A stretch of 6,179 bases of DNA. It comes from a bacterium (GTDB taxonomy: Bacteria > Elusimicrobiota > Elusimicrobia > Elusimicrobiales > UBA9959). Positions 5,331-6,179 of this stretch are shown piece after piece. The stretch spans positions 1 through 6,179 of the forward strand of contig JAJZVJ010000163.1 of NCBI GenBank assembly GCA_021845705.1. The letters are read 5' to 3'. The first letter of the stretch is position 1. Every line of letters starts with the position of its first letter. The position numbers and the translations under genes are program-made. The notes under the pieces are model-generated. The model was given only the letters and a program-made list of their open reading frames with translations, made no database searches and was not told where the DNA came from.

Positions 5331-6179
5331 TCAGCCGCGGTAAACTATTCCCAATTCTTTGGCGGCCTGCTGGCGTTTATCGGCGGGGAGGAAGGAACCG
5401 GCCAGGGCGCATTCCAGGGTATATCTTATGTCCTCGAAGGAAAGGCCCATTTTTTCCACGGCCAGCAGGTATTCTTTGTTCAAATGGGTGTCCAGTATCT
5501 CGGGGTCGTCCGCGCCTATGGCGCACTTGACCCCGGCGGCTATGAATTTTTTAAGGGGATGTTCCTCTATGGAGGGCACGGCCCGGGTGAGGTAGTTGCT
5601 CCAGGGGTTGGTCTCAACGGTTATCCCCTCTTTTTTTATAAGTTCTATCGTCCGGCCGGACCTGTCGTCCGCGGCTTTCACGCCGTGGCCGATGCGCCGC
5701 GGGGCCAGGGCGCTTATGGTTTCAACTATCTGAGAGTATTTCCCCTCTTCGCCCGAGTGCACCGTAAGCGGCAGGCCGGCCGAATGCAGCTCTTTCGCTT
5801 CCTTTTTATAAAGCGAAGCCGGGTAATCTATTTCGTTGTCGGCCAGGTCGAAGCCTATAACGGACCTTTTGTTCTTAACGGCGAAAGCCGCGGTCCTCCG
5901 GGCCGATCCCGCGCCGTAGCCGCGCGAGGCTATAAGTATTATGCCGCAGACCATATTGCTGCTCTTTTCAAACTTTACGGCTGTGGAACTTATGATGTCC
6001 TGCGCTTTCTGCCAGTCCAGGCCTTTGTCCTTAAACATGAAGTCGGGGCTGTAGCGCAGTTCAAGCAGGCGGATATTCTCTTTTTTGTAGGCGTCTTCCA
6101 GTACCTCGAAGGTAATGCGCTCCACGGCCTCGTAAGAGGCGAAGGAAGCCTGGGCCATTTCGAACATGCCCAGAGATCG
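5331..6179 (-). CDS. Adenosine deaminase family metal-dependent hydrolase (5' end outside window)
   Basis: The frame is open to the window edge (RSLG before the Met at 6167), so the true start lies outside; internal Met positions are not the start. The family deaminates adenosine or related 6-aminopurines in purine salvage, using one metal ion in a TIM barrel. Numbered from the Met at 6167, visible motifs are LLELRYSPDF (34-43), HSGE (137-140, metal-ligand His and catalytic Glu), RIGHG (158-162, catalytic His), ETNPWSN (185-191) and GADDP (218-222, metal-ligand Asp pair). The N-terminal HxH metal motif would lie in the missing part. ETNPWSN replaces the more usual ExCPxSN, and GADDP replaces NSDDP, so the substrate may be adenosine, adenine or a modified purine. 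About 282 residues are visible and about 50-60 are missing. It ends with TGA at 5333-5331. No terminator is seen before the protease promoter. Confidence 0.88.
   Translation of the reverse strand, partial: RSLGMFEMAQASFASYEAVERITFEVLEDAYKKENIRLLELRYSPDFMFKDKGLDWQKAQDIISSTAVKFEKSSNMVCGIILIASRGYGAGSARRTAAFAVKNKRSVIGFDLADNEIDYPASLYKKEAKELHSAGLPLTVHSGEEGKYSQIVETISALAPRRIGHGVKAADDRSGRTIELIKKEGITVETNPWSNYLTRAVPSIEEHPLKKFIAAGVKCAIGADDPEILDTHLNKEYLLAVEKMGLSFEDIRYTLECALAGSFLPADKRQQAAKELGIVYRG

Overview
The window is GC-rich bacterial DNA with tightly packed genes and Shine-Dalgarno sites ahead of some genes. Ile ATA codons are common despite the GC content. The proteins are ordinary bacterial families (ABC-F ATPase, MFS carrier, secreted clan-CA cysteine peptidases, adenosine deaminase family). 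I cannot name the organism. The style would fit a little-studied Gram-negative lineage such as Elusimicrobiota, but that is only an impression.

Layout, left to right. At 1-425 (minus) lies the N-terminal third of an EttA-type ABC-F translation factor. At 497-1255 and 1264-2484 (minus) sits a two-gene unit: a 12-helix MFS transporter ending in Cys-Cys, followed 8 nt later by an exported phytochelatin-synthase-like enzyme with its Gln/Cys/His/Asp active site intact. The 426-bp gap at 2485-2910 separates this unit from a divergent gene. It holds a 46-bp sequence repeated twice in tandem, next to the MFS start. Each repeat unit folds into two TAT-capped hairpins, and all four differences between the copies fall at facing positions of one hairpin. 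At 2911-3936 (plus) is an unassigned cysteine-motif protein (GYPACC and HPCSYFC). Right after it, at about 3939-4164 (plus), is a decayed fragment of a ClC chloride channel/antiporter with a nonsense codon and at least one frameshift. A strong terminator at 4191-4234 ends the minus-strand secreted papain-family (C1A) protease at 4250-5245. That gene has a near-consensus sigma70-type promoter at 5281-5316 and a strong ribosome binding site. At 5331-6179 (minus) is the C-terminal part of an adenosine deaminase family protein.

How the genes work together. The MFS and phytochelatin-synthase-like genes look co-transcribed. A thiol/peptide-handling enzyme outside the inner membrane plus a carrier with a terminal vicinal Cys pair suggests metal or thiol-peptide handling, but this is inference. 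The C1A protease has its own promoter and terminator and looks like an independent secreted enzyme. EttA and the deaminase look like housekeeping genes. The least explained items are the hairpin repeat in front of the MFS unit and the cysteine-motif protein. No CRISPR array, RNA gene, insertion sequence or recognisable defence system was seen.
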